Shown here: in pieces, positions 1 through 8,521 of the stretch
Numbering within the stretch: position 1 is the first letter of the stretch
Layout: each line of letters opens with the position of its first letter
Assembly: GCF_002102155.1 (NCBI RefSeq)
Contig: NZ_LQOU01000035.1
Location: 79,137 to 143,136, forward strand
DNA length: 64,000 nt
From: Mycobacterium europaeum
Lineage (GTDB): Bacteria; Actinomycetota; Actinomycetes; Mycobacteriales; Mycobacteriaceae
Direction: 5' to 3'
The notes under the pieces: model-generated
Told to the model about the DNA's origin: nothing
What the model saw: only the letters and a program-made list of their open reading frames with translations
Databases searched by the model: none
Made by a program: the position numbers and the translations under genes

Positions 1-2
1 AT

Positions 3-560
3 CTGCGCCAGTCGCGGCGGCGGCGGGTGCTGGAATTGATGCCCGCCCCTGAGCGCACCAAGGTCATCACCTTGATGGGCTTCAACCCCGAGAGCGCCGG
101 CGGGCTGATGAACGTCGACTTCGTCGCCTGCGCCGCCACCAGCACAGCCGCCGAAGCGTTGCGGTTGCTCGCCACCGCCCACACCATCCAGCCGGAGGCG
201 CTCATCAAAGTGCACGTTCTCGACGAGGACGGGCGGCTCGACGGTGTGGTCTCGGTGATCACGCTGCTGCAGGCGCACGCCGGTGAAACCCTTGAGGGGC
301 TGATGGATTCAGATCCCGTGCGGGTCACCGCCGACGCCGATCTGACGGACATCGCGCTGTTGATGGCCGACTTCAATCTCTATTCCATCCCGGTCGTCGA
401 CGACCAGGACCGCGTGCTCGGGGTGGTCACCGTCGACGACGTGCTGGAGGCCACCATCCCCGAGGACTGGCGGCGGCGTGAACCCGCGCCGCGTCCCGTC
501 CGCGAGCCCACCCAGCCCGGCGACCACCACACGCGCGTGCCGGGAGGTAACGCGCTGTGA
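3..560 (+). CDS. CBS-domain protein resembling the MgtE cytosolic region (5' end outside window)
   Basis: Two CBS domains (about residues 28-85 and 92-145, counted from a GTG at 27) follow an SAGGLMN stretch like the one joining the MgtE N-domain to its first CBS domain. In MgtE channels this cytosolic part senses Mg2+. Here no MgtE membrane domain follows; instead the stop codon overlaps the start of an NRAMP-fold transporter (GTGA), so a regulatory partner role for that transporter is inferred. The frame is open to the left edge, so the true start and the MgtE N-domain, if present, lie outside the window. A short Pro/Arg-rich tail ends the protein. Confidence 0.75.
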   Translation: MRQSRRRRVLELMPAPERTKVITLMGFNPESAGGLMNVDFVACAATSTAAEALRLLATAHTIQPEALIKVHVLDEDGRLDGVVSVITLLQAHAGETLEGLMDSDPVRVTADADLTDIALLMADFNLYSIPVVDDQDRVLGVVTVDDVLEATIPEDWRRREPAPRPVREPTQPGDHHTRVPGGNAL

Positions 561-2188
561 CCACGGGGCGCGAGGAGACGGCCCCCAGCGCGGTGCTCGA
601 CACCGCGCACCTGGGTGACATCGAGGGCGCGTTCGGACGGATCAGCGTCGGCGAAACCGAGCACCCCCGCACCTGGAAGACGCGGCTGCTCACCCTGCTC
701 GCGATCGTCGGCCCGGGAATCATCGTCATGGTCGGCGACAACGACGCCGGTGGCGTGGCCACCTACGCCCAGGCGGGTCAGAACTACGGCTACTCCCTGT
801 TGTGGGTGCTGCTGCTGCTGGTCCCGGTGCTGATCGTCAATCAGGAAATGGTGGTCCGGCTCGGGGCGGTCACCGGCGTCGGGCACGCCCGGTTGATCAA
901 CGAGCGGTTCGGCCGGGGCTGGGGCTGGTTCTCGGTCGGCGACCTGTTCCTGCTCAACTTCTTGACGATCGTCACCGAGTTCATCGGCATCTCGCTGGCC
1001 GCCGAATACATCGGCGTCTCCAAGTACGTTGCGGTGCCGATCTCGGCGGTGGCGCTGGTGACGATCATGGCGACCGGCAGCTTCCGGCGCTGGGAGCGCG
1101 CCATGTTCATCTTCATCGCCGTCACACTGCTGCAGGTCCCGATGCTGCTGATGTCCCATCCACAGTGGAGCCAGGCGGCAAAATCCTTTGTGATGCCCAG
1201 CATTTCGGGCGGGGTGAGTTCGGACGCGGTGCTGCTCATCATCGCCATCGTCGGTACCACGGTGGCCCCGTGGCAGCTGTTCTTCCAGCAGTCCAACGTC
1301 GTCGACAAACGCATCACCCCACGATTCATCGGCTACGAGCGCGCCGACACCGTGCTGGGCGCCTTCGTCGTCGTCATCGGTGCCGCGGCCTTGGTCATGA
1401 CCGGCGAGTGGGCGGCCCGCTCCACCAACACCATCGGCGCTTTCACCGATGCCGGCGCAACCGCGCACCTCCTCGGCCAACAGCGCGGCACCCTTGGCTC
1501 GATCTTCGCGATCGTCTTGATGGACGCCTCGATCATCGGCGCCGCGGCCGTGACGCTGGCCACCAGCTACGCCTTCGGCGACGTCTTCGGCCTGAAGCAC
1601 TCGCTGCACCGCGGATTCGCCGACGCCAAACAGTTCTACCTGTCCTACACCGCGATGGTGGTGTTGGCCGCGGCCATCGTGCTCATCCCCGGGGCCCCGC
1701 TCGGGCTGATCACCACCGCCGTGCAGGCCCTGGCCGGCCTGCTGCTGCCGAGCGCCAGCGTCTTCTTGCTGCTGTTGTGCAACGATCGGGAAGTGCTGGG
1801 CCCATGGGTCAATCGGCCCTGGCTCAACTGGATTGCCGGGCTGATCGTCGGCACGCTGTTGCTGCTGTCGGGAATCCTGATGGCCACCACGCTGTTTCCC
1901 AAACTCGACGTCGTCGCGGTGGCCGGCTACCTGGCTTTGGCCCTAGTGATCCTCGCCGTTGCGGCCGTGCCGGTGCTGCGCTTCATGGCCCGCCGCCAAC
2001 CGCCGCCTCCCACGCCCCGACTACCGGCTCGCGGCGTGGACCGCAACACCTGGCGCATGCCGCCGTTGACCCTGCTGGAGCCGGTCGTCTGGTCGCCGAG
2101 CACCCGGCTCGGCATGATCGCGCTGCGCGGCTACCTGGTCATCGGCGCACTGCTCTTGGTGGTCAAGGCAATACAGCTCAGCCACTGA
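557..2188 (+). CDS. NRAMP-fold divalent metal transporter, NRMT-like (possible Mg2+ uptake)
   Basis: This 543-residue polytopic membrane protein has a hydrophilic N-terminus of about 40 residues followed by NRAMP/SLC11-type helices. The first helix carries D-A-G-G at 63-66 where Mn/Fe NRAMPs have D-P-G-N, and the sixth carries A-P-W at 237-239 instead of M-P-H. As I recall, loss of the metal-binding Asn and Met marks the NRAMP-related magnesium transporters, so Mg2+ or another hard cation is a better guess than Mn2+ or Fe2+. The GTG start overlaps the stop of the CBS protein, implying translational coupling. The 3' end overlaps the convergent LLM gene by 11 bp. Simple annotation as MntH would be the alternative. 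Confidence 0.85.
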   Translation: MTTGREETAPSAVLDTAHLGDIEGAFGRISVGETEHPRTWKTRLLTLLAIVGPGIIVMVGDNDAGGVATYAQAGQNYGYSLLWVLLLLVPVLIVNQEMVVRLGAVTGVGHARLINERFGRGWGWFSVGDLFLLNFLTIVTEFIGISLAAEYIGVSKYVAVPISAVALVTIMATGSFRRWERAMFIFIAVTLLQVPMLLMSHPQWSQAAKSFVMPSISGGVSSDAVLLIIAIVGTTVAPWQLFFQQSNVVDKRITPRFIGYERADTVLGAFVVVIGAAALVMTGEWAARSTNTIGAFTDAGATAHLLGQQRGTLGSIFAIVLMDASIIGAAAVTLATSYAFGDVFGLKHSLHRGFADAKQFYLSYTAMVVLAAAIVLIPGAPLGLITTAVQALAGLLLPSASVFLLLLCNDREVLGPWVNRPWLNWIAGLIVGTLLLLSGILMATTLFPKLDVVAVAGYLALALVILAVAAVPVLRFMARRQPPPPTPRLPARGVDRNTWRMPPLTLLEPVVWSPSTRLGMIALRGYLVIGALLLVVKAIQLSH

Positions 2189-3203
2189 CCGCTTCGCGAA
2201 TCCGGCGGGCCACCTCGCCGTACCGCTCGAAACGCTCCGGATCGCCCACGGCGTTGTAAAGGACCAGGCGCGTAGCCTTTCCGGCATATTTCTTCCCCAG
2301 CGCGTCAGCCAGCCCGTCCCACGTCGACTCGGTGGCGAAGACGGCGATGTGCTCGTCGCTGACCTGGGCAGCCATCCCGGCCATGTCGCCGGCCTTCTGC
2401 TTCTCCCGGATCCGGGCGGTCGTGCCCTCGAACCCCGCCTGGTCCCAGATGAACGCGTAGTTGGGTGTGCTGCCGTAGAAAGCCATGCTGGCGCGCACCG
2501 CTTCTCGTTGTTTGTCGCGCTCTTCGTCGCTGTCGCCGACGATGGTCATCACCGGCACGATCACTGCGAGGTCCGACGGCGAGCGGCCGGCTTTCGCCGC
2601 CCCTTCGGCAATGCTGGGCAGGACGTGCCGCGCGATGTAGCCGGGCTCCCCGATCGGATGCACGTGCACCCCGTCGGCCACTTCGCCGGCCATCCGCAGC
2701 ATCCACGGGTTGACCGCTGCGATATCGACTTTCGGATCGGGCGCCGCGATCGGGCCCGGGCTCCATTGCGGGGTGATGAAGTCGAGGTCGTAGAAGTCGC
2801 CGTGGTGATCGAGCGTCCCGCTGCGAAAGGCCGCGAAGCACGCCTTGACGGCGAACAGGTAGTCCCGCAGCCGCGGGCCCGGCCGCTCGAACGCCACCCC
2901 GTAGCGCCGGACGACGTGCGTGCGAACCTGGGTGCCCAGGCCCAGCCGGAAGTTCCCGCCGGTCGCCTCCTGAAGCTCCCAGGCGGTGGCGGCCGTGACG
3001 AACGGACTGCGCGGAAAGGCCACGGCCACCCCGGTGGACAGCTCGAGGCCCGGCGCGGCCTGCGACGCGACGGCGGCGTTGAGGTAGGCCGTGCGGCCCG
3101 TCTCGGTGAACAACAGGCCGGAGAACCCCGCGGATTGCGTTCGCCGGGCCAGGTCGCCGATCTCGTGGAGCGGCTGCGGGACCGTCATCGCGTCGACGTG
3201 CAT
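2178..3203 (-). CDS. LLM-class F420-dependent oxidoreductase, TIGR03617-like
   Basis: This is a luciferase-like monooxygenase fold protein of about 341 residues. The N-terminal IGDLARRTQSAGFSGLLF and the central NFRLGLGTQVRTHVVRRYG segments are typical of mycobacterial F420-dependent LLM oxidoreductases of the TIGR03617 type; substrates of this subgroup are unknown. The ATG at 3203 was chosen because upstream frame sequence is low-complexity and lacks family similarity; a second ATG five codons in is possible. It is cytosolic and transcribed alone, converging on the NRAMP-fold gene. Confidence 0.85.
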   Translation of the reverse strand: MHVDAMTVPQPLHEIGDLARRTQSAGFSGLLFTETGRTAYLNAAVASQAAPGLELSTGVAVAFPRSPFVTAATAWELQEATGGNFRLGLGTQVRTHVVRRYGVAFERPGPRLRDYLFAVKACFAAFRSGTLDHHGDFYDLDFITPQWSPGPIAAPDPKVDIAAVNPWMLRMAGEVADGVHVHPIGEPGYIARHVLPSIAEGAAKAGRSPSDLAVIVPVMTIVGDSDEERDKQREAVRASMAFYGSTPNYAFIWDQAGFEGTTARIREKQKAGDMAGMAAQVSDEHIAVFATESTWDGLADALGKKYAGKATRLVLYNAVGDPERFERYGEVARRIREAVSG

Positions 3204-3312
3204 TCCTGGGAGCCTACGTGGGGCCTCGGCCCTTGCTGCGCGGGCACTCCACGGTGTTAGCTCTGTAGTCAGCAGCAACCGCCGCCGTTTCGCTAACAGG
3301 AGGCTCACGAAC

Positions 3313-3408
3313 ATGCTTCGTGGATTGTTGACGGCGGGAGCAATCGCCGGGGGAATTGCCCTCGCTCCCCCCGTTCGGGCCGTCCCGTCGACCACGACGA
3401 CCCAGTGA
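3313..3408 (+). CDS. Small exported peptide, 31 residues, function unknown
   Basis: A short frame starts with ATG nine bases after a perfect AGGAGG (3298-3303), the best ribosome-binding site in this part of the window. The product is almost entirely a signal-peptide-like hydrophobic stretch with Ala/Gly, ending in a short Thr-rich tail. Its TGA overlaps the GTG start frame of the lipoprotein that follows, so it may be a leader peptide or a tiny secreted protein coupled to that gene. I recognise no family. The alternative is that the site once served a longer protein now truncated. Confidence 0.5.
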   Translation: MLRGLLTAGAIAGGIALAPPVRAVPSTTTTQ

Positions 3409-3947
3409 CGTCGGCGCACTCGATGTCCACGCCCACCGTGCGATTGGTCGCCGTCGTCTCGGTGGGGTGTGCCGGGCTCCTGGCCTGCGGGTCGCAGCAC
3501 GCCGCTCCGCCCACTCCCGCCAGCTCGAGCGTGACGAAGCCGGTGGCGTCTACCAGCTCAAGCGCCTCGGCGACCGCGCCCGGTAGCCCGGGGGAATCCC
3601 CGACAACCACGACCACGCCGACGTGCGTCGGGTTGTCGATATGCCCGCCACCGCCACCCGATGCCGAGGGGAATCCGGCCTGCTACTACGCCGACGGCTG
3701 GCGCGCCGACGACACCGGGGCCGGCATCGAGGCCTGGTATTTCCGCGATCCCAAGAACCCGTCCGGTCCGGAAAAGGTCACGGCGATCGTGCGCAAAAAG
3801 GACGGCACCACCGAGTCGCAGGACGCCGACATCGAGCCCGGGCAACAGGTGCATCGCTTCGGGTTCCCCAACGCCGCGCCGTCCACGGTTCAAGAGGTCC
3901 TGTTCAGCAGCCCGGCTGGCCGCTGCTTCGTGATCGGGCCGGGCTGA
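3405..3947 (+). CDS. Putative lipoprotein, function unknown
   Basis: The N-terminus has a signal peptide ending in a lipobox (L-L-A-C), followed by a Ser/Thr/Pro/Ala-rich linker, then a compact C-terminal domain of about 120 residues with Cys residues (CVGLSICPP, NPACYYADGW, RCFVIG) that could form disulfides. It should be exported and lipid-anchored at the cytoplasmic membrane. The GTG at 3405 overlaps the stop of the 31-residue frame; an in-frame ATG at 3423 gives a more usual signal peptide and is equally plausible. I do not recognise the C-terminal domain. Confidence 0.7.
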   Translation: MTSAHSMSTPTVRLVAVVSVGCAGLLACGSQHAAPPTPASSSVTKPVASTSSSASATAPGSPGESPTTTTTPTCVGLSICPPPPPDAEGNPACYYADGWRADDTGAGIEAWYFRDPKNPSGPEKVTAIVRKKDGTTESQDADIEPGQQVHRFGFPNAAPSTVQEVLFSSPAGRCFVIGPG

Positions 3948-3967
3948 AGCGCGGGCCCCGGTAACGA

Positions 3968-4183
3968 TCAGCGCTCTTGGGGACGGTGGCTCACCGGTGC
4001 GGTGAAACCCTGGGTGTCGTCGAAGTGCGCCCATTGGCCGTCATCGTTGACTTCCATGCGCCAACCCAGCTCGGTGTTGCCGCCGATCGAATGGATGAAC
4101 CAAGCGTGCGCGGACTCTGCGCTGGCAAAATCCTTCGTCGCGACGACCCGGCCACGTGGGTCGATAACGCGAAACTCAACCAT
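3968..4183 (-). CDS. Conserved hypothetical protein, 71 residues
   Basis: This small soluble protein lacks a signal peptide or membrane segment. It begins MVEFRVIDPRGRVVATKDF and contains alternating charged and hydrophobic residues consistent with a small alpha/beta fold; a W-x-M-E-V-x-D-D-G-Q-W segment suggests a beta hairpin. Codon usage fits the neighbours. It lies between a convergent lipoprotein gene and htpG, which is on the same strand 105 bp upstream. Function is unknown; I recall similar short frames in mycobacteria but cannot name a family. Confidence 0.6.
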   Translation of the reverse strand: MVEFRVIDPRGRVVATKDFASAESAHAWFIHSIGGNTELGWRMEVNDDGQWAHFDDTQGFTAPVSHRPQER

Positions 4184-4287
4184 GGGATGTGATTATCCCT
4201 GCCAGCGACTTTTCAATCGAGCTAATCGCCGATTTGCGGGAGAAGCCGGGCGCGAATGCCCGTACGGCAACGCTGGCAAATCCCGGG

Positions 4288-6222
4288 CTAGACGGTGCGG
4301 GCCAACCGGTCGGCGAGCAGCTCGGCGAACCTGGCCGGGTCGTCGAGCGCACCGCCTTCGGCGAGAAGCGCTGTGCCGTAGAGCAATTCGGCCGTCTCGG
4401 CAACTTGAGCGAGTTCCGCGTCACCCTTCGCCTTCTGTTGCGCCGCACGCAGCCCGGTCACCAGCGGATGGTTGGGATTGAGCTCGAGTATCCGCTTGCC
4501 GACCGGGATGTCCTGCCCGGAGGCACGGTAGAGCCGCGCGAGGGCGGGGGTGATGCCGAAGGCGTCGGTGATCAGGCAGGCCGGCGAGTCGGTCAAGCGG
4601 CTGGAAAGCCGTACCTCCTTGACGTGTTCGCTCAGCGTCTCCTTCATCCAGTTCAGGAGGTCGGCGAATTCCTTCTGCTGCTCCTCCCGCTCGGCTTCGC
4701 TCTCGTCGCCCTCGGAACTGAGGTCCACCTCGCCCTTGGCGACCGACTGCAGCGGTTTGCCCTCGAACTCGGTCACCGTCCCCACCCAGACCTCGTCGAC
4801 CGGGTCGGTGAGCAACAAGACCTCGTAGCCCTTGGCTTTGAAGGCCTCCAGGTGCGGCGATTTCAGGATCTGTTGGCGCGTCTCCCCTGTCGCGAAGAAG
4901 ATCTGCTCCTGGCCCTCCTTCATGCGCTCCACGTACTCGGCGAGAGTGGTCGGTTCCTCCTCGCTGTGCGTGGAGGCGAAGGACGCGATCTGCAGCAGGG
5001 TTTCCCGGTTGTCGAAGTCCGACAGCAGCCCCTCTTTGACGACTCGGCCGAATTGGGTCCAGAACGTGCGGTAGTCGTCGGGCCGCTCGGACTGCAGCTC
5101 CTTGATGGTGGAGAGGACCTTCTTGGTGAGCCGCCGGCGGATGGCCTTGATCTGCCGGTCCTGCTGCAGGATTTCGCGCGACACGTTGAGCGACATGTCC
5201 GCCGCGTCGACGACGCCCTTGACGAATCGCAGGTATTCGGGCATGAGCTGGTCGCAATCGCCCATGATGAACACCCGCTTGACGTACAGCTGGATCCCGG
5301 TCTGGGCGTCGCGGTTGAAAAGGTCGAACGGGGCGTGCGACGGGATGAACAGCAGCGCCTGGTATTCGAAGGTGCCCTCGGCCTTCATCGCGATGACCTC
5401 GAGCGGGTCGTCCCAGGCGTGCGCGATGTGCTTGTAGAACTCCTTGTACTCCTCCTCGGAGACCTCTTCCTTGGGCCGGGCCCACAGCGCCTTCATCGAG
5501 TTGAGGGTCTCGACCTCTTTGGTGACGGTCTCCTCGCCGCCCTCCTCGGTCGCCGGCGTCCGTCGTTCCACCTCCATCCGGATGGGCCAGGCGATGAAGT
5601 CGGAGTACTTCTTGACCAGGCCCCGGATCTTCCACTCCGAGGTGTAGTCGTGCAGCTCGTCCTCGGTGTCCTCGGGCTTGAGGTGCAAGGTGACCGACGT
5701 TCCCTGCGGGGCGCCCTCGACGGCTTCGATGGTGTAGGTGCCCTCGCCGCTGGATTCCCACCGGGTGGCCTCGCTCTCGCCGGCCTTGCGGGTGAGCAGC
5801 TCGACCTTGTCGGCGACCATGAAGCTCGAGTAGAAGCCGATGCCGAACTGGCCGATCAGTTCCTCCGAGGCGGCCTCGTTCTTGGCCTCCCTCAGTTGCT
5901 GACGCAGCTCGGCGGTACCCGACTTGGCCAGCGTGCCGATCAGGCTCACCACCTCGTCACGCGTCATCCCGATGCCGTTGTCGCGGATGGTGAGCGTCCT
6001 CGCGTCTTTGTCGACCTCGATGTCGATGTGCAGGTCGGAGGTGTCGGCGTTGAGGTCTTTGTTGCGGAAGGCTTCCAGCCGCAGCTTGTCCAGTGCGTCG
6101 GAAGCGTTCGAGATCAGCTCCCGCAGAAACGAATCCTTGTTGGAGTAGACGGAGTGGACCATCAGGTCCAGCAGTTGCCGTGCTTCCGCCTGAAACTCCA
6201 GCTGCTCGACACTCGCGTTCAT
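4288..6222 (-). CDS. htpG: Molecular chaperone HtpG (Hsp90 family)
   Basis: The 644-residue protein is full length for bacterial Hsp90. The N-terminal GHKL ATPase shows the helix with E-L-I-S-N-A-S-D-A-L, the D-N-G-I-G-M nucleotide loop and the G-Q-F-G-I-G-F-Y-S lid-base motif. The middle domain (about 230-500) and the C-terminal dimerisation domain follow in normal order. It is an ATP-dependent cytosolic chaperone. It is read away from the divergent TIGR03085 gene; the 120-bp gap contains a short palindrome TTGAC-GT-GTCAA (6263-6274) that could be part of its control, though no known heat-shock operator is obvious. Confidence 0.97.
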   Translation of the reverse strand: MNASVEQLEFQAEARQLLDLMVHSVYSNKDSFLRELISNASDALDKLRLEAFRNKDLNADTSDLHIDIEVDKDARTLTIRDNGIGMTRDEVVSLIGTLAKSGTAELRQQLREAKNEAASEELIGQFGIGFYSSFMVADKVELLTRKAGESEATRWESSGEGTYTIEAVEGAPQGTSVTLHLKPEDTEDELHDYTSEWKIRGLVKKYSDFIAWPIRMEVERRTPATEEGGEETVTKEVETLNSMKALWARPKEEVSEEEYKEFYKHIAHAWDDPLEVIAMKAEGTFEYQALLFIPSHAPFDLFNRDAQTGIQLYVKRVFIMGDCDQLMPEYLRFVKGVVDAADMSLNVSREILQQDRQIKAIRRRLTKKVLSTIKELQSERPDDYRTFWTQFGRVVKEGLLSDFDNRETLLQIASFASTHSEEEPTTLAEYVERMKEGQEQIFFATGETRQQILKSPHLEAFKAKGYEVLLLTDPVDEVWVGTVTEFEGKPLQSVAKGEVDLSSEGDESEAEREEQQKEFADLLNWMKETLSEHVKEVRLSSRLTDSPACLITDAFGITPALARLYRASGQDIPVGKRILELNPNHPLVTGLRAAQQKAKGDAELAQVAETAELLYGTALLAEGGALDDPARFAELLADRLARTV

Positions 6223-6331
6223 GAGTTTCCCTACGTCTCTTCCCAGGTCCTTGTGACGGACATTGACGTGTCAAATTTACCGAGTTGCGGAGCGCTCGCG
6301 CTGGGGGGTTCGCCTTCGTCGTGCCGGGCTC

Positions 6332-6337
6332 TAGGCT
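6332..6337 (+). promoter_or_regulatory. Probable -10 box (TAGGCT) for a leaderless transcript
   Basis: TAGGCT fits the mycobacterial TAnnnT -10 pattern and ends seven bases before the ATG at 6344. No Shine-Dalgarno sequence precedes that ATG, so transcription probably starts at the A of the start codon. This is inference from spacing only. Confidence 0.4.
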
Positions 6338-6343
6338 GGGGAC

Positions 6344-6961
6344 ATGTCTGTTGCTCAACGCGAACGAGCCGCCCTCGTGGAGACCATGCGCGCCGTGGGC
6401 CCGGAGGCGCCCACGCTGTGCGAAGGGTGGAAGACGCGCGACCTGGCCGCCCACCTCGTGATCCGGGAGTATCGGCCCGACGCCGCTCCGGGCATCCTGA
6501 TCCCGTTCTTCGCGTCGCACACCGAGAAGGTGCAGAACCAGGTGGCCGAGCAGGGATGGGACGAGCTGGTCGACAAGGTGGCGTCCGGTCCGCCGGTCTA
6601 TTCGCCGTTCAAGCTGCTCGATCCGGTGGCCAACGTTGCCGAGATGTTCATCCACCACGAGGACGTGCGGCGGGCGCAGCCGGGCTGGCAGCCGCGCGCC
6701 CTGGAACCGGAGCTGAGCGCCCGGCTGCGCCGCACCCTGCCGCTGATGGCGCGGCTTACGCTCGCCAAGGTGCCGGGGCGGGTGGCGCTGCGTACCCCGG
6801 AGGGCAAGACGCTGCTGACCGCGGGACGCGGCCCCGCGGTCACGGTCACCGGCGCCCCGGAGGAACTGCTGCTGTTCGCGGTCGGCCGGTCCGCGCAAGT
6901 GGAATTCGACGGCGACGCCGCGGCGGTCCAGGCCGTCCGCGAGGCGCCCAAGGGGCTGTAA
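6344..6961 (+). CDS. TIGR03085 family protein (DinB/maleylpyruvate isomerase-like)
   Basis: This 205-residue protein belongs to the mycothiol-dependent isomerase/DinB-like four-helix family. Visible features are the N-terminal ALVETMRAVGPEAPTLCEGW segment, the R-D-L-A-A-H-L helix with a putative metal-binding His, and a later E-M-F-I-H-H-E-D-V-R-R motif whose histidines would complete the metal site. The C-terminal part has an extra beta-rich domain. Members may be mycothiol-dependent enzymes, but the reaction is unknown. It lies between htpG (divergent) and an acyl-CoA ligase (convergent, 9 bp apart). Confidence 0.85.
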   Translation: MSVAQRERAALVETMRAVGPEAPTLCEGWKTRDLAAHLVIREYRPDAAPGILIPFFASHTEKVQNQVAEQGWDELVDKVASGPPVYSPFKLLDPVANVAEMFIHHEDVRRAQPGWQPRALEPELSARLRRTLPLMARLTLAKVPGRVALRTPEGKTLLTAGRGPAVTVTGAPEELLLFAVGRSAQVEFDGDAAAVQAVREAPKGL

Positions 6962-6970
6962 GCCCCGGCG

Positions 6971-8521
6971 TCACCCGAAGGCTTGGCGGAGGTCTTTCTT
7001 GATGACCTTGCCGAACTGGTTGCGCGGCAGCGCATCGACGATCACCAGGCGCTCCGGATGCTTGTAGCGGCTCAACCCGCTCGAACGACAGTGCCGCACG
7101 AGCGATTCCAGTGACACGTCACCGGCGGAGGCCAGTACCACCACCGCGCATACGCGTTCGCCGGTCCGCGGGTCGGGGACGCCGATGACCGCGACGTCGG
7201 CGACCGAGGGGTGGGTGGCCAGCACATTCTCGACTTCGAGGGCCGAGACGTTCTCCGCGTTGCGAATGATCGCGTCCTTGATGCGCCCGGTGACACGGAC
7301 GTTGCCGTCCTGGTCGACCAGGCCGAGATCGCCTGTGCGAAGCCAGCCCTCCCGGTCGAACGCGTCGACGTCGAGCGCGGGGTCGGCGTAGCCGAGAAAG
7401 CATTGGGGTCCCTTGAGCCGCAACTCGCCCTCCTGCCCGGCGGCCAGTTCGGTTTCGTCGGTGCCGACCACCCGGACGCTGACCCCTGGAGTCGGCGTGC
7501 CGACGGTGTGGTCGAGGGACTCGGGTGAGGCGGTGAGCGAGGGTGAAGCCGCCACGGGGAACTCGGTGAGGCCCCAGGCGTTGGCGATGCCGGGCAGCCC
7601 GAAGGCTTCCCGGATCTGGCGGCCCAGTTCGGCGGTGATCGGCGCACCGCCGGCCAGGCAACCGCGGAGGAAGGGGAACAGGGGCCGCTCGCCGTGGGCT
7701 CGCTGGGCTTCGAGGAATCCGACGAAAAACGGGGTAGCCGTGCCCAGAAACGTCGGGTTGTGCGCCGCGATGGAAAACGGGGTGGTCGCCGGGTCGAATA
7801 CCTCGAACAACGCCAACCGCATGCCGGTCTGCAGCGCGGCGGCCAGCATCACCGCCCCGCCGATGTGCGCGACCGGAAAGGCGATGGGATCGACGTCGCT
7901 GTCGGTGATGCCGACCGCGCCGACCAGACCCGTTGCGCCGGCGATCACCGATGCGTCGGTATGGCGGATCCCCTTGGGCGCCGCGGTGGTTCCCGACGAG
8001 TAGTAGATCCATCGCGGGTCGCCGGCCGACGCGGGCGGGGGAGCGAGCACATCGGTTCCTGCGCGGGGCAACCGAAGCCCGCCGTCGGCCGGCGGGGTCG
8101 CCAAGTCGACGGTGATCACCTGGAAGCCTCGGGTCGCGGCCAGCGAACGCGCCAGCGCACCGTGCTCAAAGCCGCGCCAAATCTCCGGCACGACAAGGTA
8201 TTCCGACGAAAGCTGCTCGGTGATGAAGCCGACCTCGCGTTCCCGCAGTAGCGGGATGATCGGGTTTTGCACCGCGCCGAGCCGGGCCAGCGCCGCCATG
8301 ACGACCATGGTTTCCAGCGTGGTCGGCAGCTGCCAGGACACGACGCTGCCCGCCCCTATGCCGCGTTCGGCGAACGCGGCGGCCGTCGCACAGGCGGCGT
8401 CGTGGAACTGGCGTGCGGTCAGGCGGCGCCCCTGGTCGTCGGCGAGCAACGGCCGGGCCGGCGCCGCCCGCGCCGCGTCGGCGATCAACGTCCAGTAGGT
8501 GACGTCGCTTCCGATGCTCAT
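6971..8521 (-). CDS. AMP-forming acyl-CoA ligase
   Basis: This 516-residue ANL-superfamily enzyme adenylates a carboxylic acid and transfers it to CoA. Core motifs are in order: phosphate loop YYSSGTTAAPKG (about 173-184), A-W-G-L-T-E, the hinge region G-W-L-R-T-G-D-L-G, and the C-terminal catalytic Lys in N-Q-F-G-K-V-I. The ATG start overlaps the stop of the upstream thioesterase-like gene (ATGA), so the two are co-translated; the ligase was trimmed to this ATG because upstream sequence belongs to that gene. The pair resembles mycobacterial aromatic or cyclic acid activation loci; the substrate is unknown. Confidence 0.9.
   Translation of the reverse strand: MSIGSDVTYWTLIADAARAAPARPLLADDQGRRLTARQFHDAACATAAAFAERGIGAGSVVSWQLPTTLETMVVMAALARLGAVQNPIIPLLREREVGFITEQLSSEYLVVPEIWRGFEHGALARSLAATRGFQVITVDLATPPADGGLRLPRAGTDVLAPPPASAGDPRWIYYSSGTTAAPKGIRHTDASVIAGATGLVGAVGITDSDVDPIAFPVAHIGGAVMLAAALQTGMRLALFEVFDPATTPFSIAAHNPTFLGTATPFFVGFLEAQRAHGERPLFPFLRGCLAGGAPITAELGRQIREAFGLPGIANAWGLTEFPVAASPSLTASPESLDHTVGTPTPGVSVRVVGTDETELAAGQEGELRLKGPQCFLGYADPALDVDAFDREGWLRTGDLGLVDQDGNVRVTGRIKDAIIRNAENVSALEVENVLATHPSVADVAVIGVPDPRTGERVCAVVVLASAGDVSLESLVRHCRSSGLSRYKHPERLVIVDALPRNQFGKVIKKDLRQAFG

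Noticed and set aside
1..556. Mg2+ riboswitch (M-box or ykoK type) for the transporter pair
   Set aside because: The upstream region is outside the window and the visible sequence is coding.
4189..7002. A 937-codon open frame on the plus strand opposite htpG
   Set aside because: It is the GC-rich shadow of htpG; the translation is low-complexity and htpG on the other strand has all family motifs.
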